Of a stretch of DNA of 8,603 bases, positions 5,913 through 8,603 are shown in pieces. The number at the start of each line of letters is the position of its first letter. Position 1 is the first letter of the stretch. The position numbers were made by a program, and so were the translations under genes. This DNA comes from Rhodospirillaceae bacterium (GTDB lineage Bacteria; Pseudomonadota; Alphaproteobacteria; Rickettsiales; UBA3002), in NCBI GenBank assembly GCA_947458525.1, contig CANHAG010000034.1, positions 1-8,603 on the forward strand, given 5' to 3'. A model generated the notes under the pieces. It was not told the origin of the DNA. It made no database searches and saw nothing but the letters and a program-made list of their open reading frames with translations.

Positions 5913-6402
5913 TGCCTGCGATGGCAGTATTGAGGGCGAGAAATACCTCAAGAATGAGCCGAAACTGGTACTTGAGGAGTATTTTAACGGCCATGTCGAT
6001 GCCTGGGGCATTATTCAGGATCGCAGCGGCAATGTCATCAGCCGCTTTGATGCAAAAATCATCGGTAGCTGGAAAGGTAATGAAGGCACGCTTGAGGAGG
6101 AGTTTACCTATTACGACAGCAACGAAAAACAATACCGTACATGGGTTATCACGAAGCTTGATGATACGCGCTATGAAGGCAGAGCCGGAGATATTATCGG
6201 CACGGCTACCGGGAAATCTTTTGGTAATGCCCTTTTTTGGACGTATGAAATGGATGTGCCGGTGGATGGTACCACTTACCGGCTGACGTTTGATGACTGG
6301 ATCTGGGGGATGAATGATGGGGTCATCATCAACCGATCCTACCTTAAAAAATACGGAGTTACGGTTGCCGAAATCACCATTTTCATGAAGAAGAAAGACT
6401 GA
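5869..6402 (+). CDS. DUF3833 family lipoprotein
   Basis: A 177-residue predicted lipoprotein. The signal peptide is MKFAAMLVSILTLLSAC, with lipobox L14-S15-A16-C17; Cys17 should be lipidated and become the mature N-terminus. The body matches my knowledge of DUF3833: KNEPKLVLEEYFNGHVDAWG (28-47), IIQDRSGNVISRF (48-60), GSWKGNEGTLEEEFTYYD (66-83), VDGTTYRLTFDDWIW (132-146) and INRSYLKKYGVTVAEITIFM (154-173). Length is normal and it looks complete. The fold appears to be mostly beta; no catalytic motif is evident and the biochemical role of the family is unknown. Asp18 after the Cys is the classical inner-membrane retention signal in enterobacteria, but whether that rule holds here is uncertain. 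It overlaps the transporter gene by 44 bp and precedes the response regulator by 30 bp. Family members are often neighbours of MFS transporters and lipid-modification genes in photo-oxidative stress clusters. Confidence 0.88.
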   Translation: MKFAAMLVSILTLLSACDGSIEGEKYLKNEPKLVLEEYFNGHVDAWGIIQDRSGNVISRFDAKIIGSWKGNEGTLEEEFTYYDSNEKQYRTWVITKLDDTRYEGRAGDIIGTATGKSFGNALFWTYEMDVPVDGTTYRLTFDDWIWGMNDGVIINRSYLKKYGVTVAEITIFMKKKD

Positions 6403-6432
6403 TTGCTGCCCTTGCAGAAAGACGAGGTATCC

Positions 6433-7113
6433 ATGCGCATACTGGTTATTGAAGACGACAGTAAAGTCTCTGATTTTATACAAAAAAGCCTGAACGAGCT
6501 TGGCCATACGGTTGATCTTGCCACCAATGGTAAAGACGGTCTGTTCATGGCTACCACCGAACGCTACGATGTGATGGTGGTAGATCGCATGCTTCCCGAA
6601 ATTGACGGGCTTGTGATTCTGCAGACCATGCGCGCGTCTGGCAATAAAACCCCGGCGCTGATTTTAAGCGCCATGGGCAAGGTGGATGACCGGGTCAAAG
6701 GTCTGCGCTCTGGGGGAGATGATTATCTGGTCAAGCCTTTTGCGTTTTCAGAGCTGCTGGCGCGGATTGAGCTTCTGGTTGAGCGCTGCTCGCGGGTGGA
6801 TGTGCGCGAAACAAAGCTTTCCGCCTATGACCTGACGATGGATCTGCTGGCGCGCAAGGTCACCCGCGGCAAAGAGGAAATTGAACTGCAATCGCGCGAA
6901 TTCCGCCTGCTTGAATATCTGCTGCGCCATAAGGGTCAGGTGATCACCAGAACCATGCTGCTTGAACATGTGTGGGATTATCATTTTGATCCCCAGACGA
7001 ATGTGGTGGATGTGCATATCAGCCGGCTCAGGCAGAAAATTGATTCCGGTCACGGCAAAAAGGTAATCAAGACCATTCGCGGCTCCGGCTATATTGTGGA
7101 TGGGGAAAGCTGA
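6433..7113 (+). CDS. OmpR/PhoB-family response regulator
   Basis: A 226-residue two-component regulator of normal length. The receiver domain (1 to about 118) starts MRILVIEDDS with acidic Glu7/Asp8/Asp9, has phosphoacceptor Asp51 in VVDRMLPEIDG, Ser79 in LILSA and Lys101 in VKPF. The winged-helix DNA-binding domain (about 125-223) ends with TNVVDVHISRLRQKID and IKTIRGSGYIV, the recognition-helix and wing signatures of the OmpR group. Phosphorylated regulators of this type bind tandem direct repeats spaced about 10-11 bp. ATG 6433 has GAGG 5 nt upstream; the TTG at 6403 would add ten residues before the receiver fold and is rejected. It lies 30 bp after the lipoprotein gene and its TGA overlaps the kinase ATG by one base (TGATG). 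Targets are unknown; the repeats before the barrel gene and before this operon are candidates. Confidence 0.95.
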   Translation: MRILVIEDDSKVSDFIQKSLNELGHTVDLATNGKDGLFMATTERYDVMVVDRMLPEIDGLVILQTMRASGNKTPALILSAMGKVDDRVKGLRSGGDDYLVKPFAFSELLARIELLVERCSRVDVRETKLSAYDLTMDLLARKVTRGKEEIELQSREFRLLEYLLRHKGQVITRTMLLEHVWDYHFDPQTNVVDVHISRLRQKIDSGHGKKVIKTIRGSGYIVDGES

Positions 7114-8512
7114 TGAATGCCGTAAGATACGTCAGAAAATTCTGGAGAAGCTCGAGCTTCTTCGTCGCCAGCTTTTTTTCACTCTTGCTGCTGATGGTGA
7201 TCGGGCTTGTGATGTATTACCTCTCACTCGCCAGTAATGATACATTGTTCAAAGAGTCCGAAGCGGCGATTGATTCTGAAATCCGACTATTTCAGGAAGC
7301 CGGCACCGCCCATGGCATGAAGCAGGTGCGCGACCTTCTCTCGCGCCGCCTTCAGGATCCGGCGAATAGCTACGTCTATGCGCTCTTGCGCCCGGATGAC
7401 TCGATTACCATGGGAAATCTTGATCGCTGGCCTGTTATTGATGAAGAGTCGGCAAAACCCGGCATCCTCTTTTTTGAAATACCGCACGCGCAGTTAACGC
7501 TGCCTACCATGAGTATCCGCGCCATGAGCAATCATTACGATATCATGGCAAAATTACATTCCTTTGATGACGGCCAGCGCCTGCTGGTGGGAAGAAATAT
7601 CGATGATCTTGAAATCGCACAGTGGGTCACGCTGCGCTTCGGCTGGGTGGTGGTGGGTATCGTGTTGCTTTTAGGGGTGGGGTGTTTTCTCATTGGCAGT
7701 TTTGTCGTCACTAAAATCAACAGTATTTCTAAAACCGCCAGCGACATCATGCAGACAGGTAATATTACCAAGCGCATCCCCGGTGATTCATCCTGGGATG
7801 ATCTGAGCAAACTGATTCAGGTGTTAAACCGCATGCTGGATGAGATCGAGGCACTCGTCCTCAACACCAAGCGCGTGACCGACAATATCGCGCATGATTT
7901 ACGCACGCCACTTGCCCGGCTGCATACCGATCTGGCTAAAGTGAGGGATATCACGTTACGCGAAGACCTGACCAGAGAAGTTGATACTCTGCTGGCCATG
8001 TTTAATGGGTTACTGCGCATTGCAGAAATAGAAACCGAGCATAAAATTTCGGGGTTTACTACGTTAGCCCTGAATGAGATTGTGGAAGACGCCGAGGCGC
8101 TTTACCGTCCGCTGGCGGAAGAAAAACAGATTACGATTACCTGCGAAACCATCCCTTGCCCGTTTTCGGCGACAGGGATCTATTATTTCAGGCCTTCGCC
8201 AATATCATCGACAATGCCATTAAATTTACTCCGAACGGCAAACATATTGCCGTCACGCTTACTGAAAAAGAAGACGGCATTGTGTTTGCGGTCGAAGATT
8301 CCGGCCCCGGTATTGACAAAGCGAAGCAGGAGCAGGTGTTTGAGCGTTTTTACCGCGAGGAAAAAAGCCGCAGTTCGCCCGGCCACGGGCTTGGACTCTC
8401 TATCGTCAAAGCAGTGATACAGCTACACCGGGGGAAAATTTCATTTATAAATATTCCCTCTGGTATGCGGTGCGAGGTAGTGCTTCCGCGCATGAAGGTA
8501 GATAAATCCTGA
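7113..8512 (+). pseudogene. Sensor histidine kinase with a -1 frameshift between HisKA and ATPase domains
   Basis: Partner kinase of the preceding regulator, about 466 residues when the frame is restored. Visible layout: TM1 (about 14-38), periplasmic sensor region (39-170), TM2 (about 174-199), HAMP (200-250), and HisKA with the H-box DNIAHDLRTPLARL and phosphoacceptor His261. The frame used from ATG 7113 then leaves the homologous sequence after ...ITITCETIP (residue 348, base 8156) and runs to a stop at 8417 (434 residues, nonsense tail). The next frame, from about 8156 to 8512, carries the missing ATPase domain: FGDRDLLFQAFANIIDNAIKF split as GDRDLL plus N-box NIIDNAIKF, G1 EDSGPGI, F-box FERFYR and G2 GHGLGLSIV. 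One extra C in the CCC run at 8153-8155 would give IPLPVFGDRD and restore the whole gene. Read as it stands, the product cannot bind ATP. Either a real inactivating deletion or a sequencing error. Confidence 0.88.
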
Positions 8513-8554
8513 TGCTCATGTGACTCCACTGTCTTCACTGGAAAGAGAATATAT

Positions 8555-8568
8555 TTGATTTGTATCAA
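8555..8568. promoter_or_regulatory. Perfect FNR-type box (TTGAT-N4-ATCAA)
   Basis: TTGAT-TTGT-ATCAA exactly matches the consensus of FNR/FnrL-type oxygen-responsive regulators; the palindrome extends one base further each side (TTTGAT/ATCAAA, 8554-8569). It lies 43 bp after the kinase stop in non-coding DNA. A possible promoter, TTGATT (8555-8560)-N16-TATAGA (8577-8582), would overlap the box, which would suit repression. The gene it serves would be to the right of the window. Confidence 0.5.
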
Positions 8569-8603
8569 AACTTGATTATAGAGACGGGTGGTGCGTCTGC
8601 CTC

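Noticed and set aside
8121..8127. A-run GAAAAAC as a programmed -1 slippage site in the kinase
   Set aside because: The heptamer does not fit X-XXY-YYZ in the reading phase, and the upstream frame still reads sensibly (QITITCETIP) for some ten codons past it.
8156..8512. Stand-alone ATPase-domain protein starting at TTG 8156
   Set aside because: No Shine-Dalgarno before the TTG, and the sequence continues the kinase exactly where the upstream frame stops making sense; a frameshift explains it better.
1..8603. CRISPR array, tRNA, rRNA or insertion sequence
   Set aside because: No regularly spaced repeats, tRNA-like cloverleaf, rRNA segment or transposase was seen on either strand.

Overview
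The window is a stretch of bacterial chromosome, most probably from an alphaproteobacterium. This rests on the style of the GT9 glycosyltransferase, the OmpR-type regulator/kinase pair, the DUF3833 lipoprotein beside a GPH-type transporter, and G+C-rich genes. Gram-negative is secure: there is a predicted outer-membrane barrel, a lipoprotein with a lipobox and a heptosyltransferase-type enzyme. Genus cannot be told from this sequence.

Layout. (1) Positions 1-312, minus strand: the 5' part of an unrecognised gene, open to the window edge, very AT-rich (63 G/C of 240 in 61-300) and with a strong Shine-Dalgarno. It looks foreign to its neighbours. (2) 313-481: a divergent intergenic region with a perfect 9-bp inverted repeat, a 12-bp direct repeat spaced 22 bp and a possible promoter. 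(3) 482-1868, plus strand: a GT9 glycosyltransferase, then a stand-alone BLUF blue-light receptor with its flavin-pocket residues intact. (4) 1896-3470, minus strand, convergent: full-length three-domain D-3-phosphoglycerate dehydrogenase (serA). (5) 3471-3720: divergent control region of serA and an outer-membrane protein gene. (6) 3721-4392, plus strand: a small outer-membrane beta-barrel protein, closed by a clear intrinsic terminator. (7) 4596-8512, plus strand: a tight four-gene unit of GPH-type MFS transporter, DUF3833 lipoprotein, OmpR-family response regulator and sensor histidine kinase. (8) 8513-8603: a perfect FNR-type palindrome in the intergenic tail.

How the parts may work together. 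The four-gene unit puts a transporter and a small lipoprotein under, or beside, a two-component system made from the same transcript. An exact 16-bp repeat lies 101 bp before the outer-membrane protein start and 105 bp before the transporter start, so one regulator may control both; the OmpR-family protein encoded here is an obvious but unproven candidate. DUF3833 proteins and GPH-type transporters are, from general knowledge, often found near SigmaE/ChrR photo-oxidative stress genes. With the BLUF receptor this makes a light or oxidative-stress theme possible, but no ECF-type promoter was found.

The main anomaly is the histidine kinase: its reading frame breaks at about 8151-8158, between the dimerisation domain and the ATPase domain. 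One missing base, probably in a C run, separates H261 from the ATP-binding motifs. Either the kinase is broken in this genome or the assembly has an error there.
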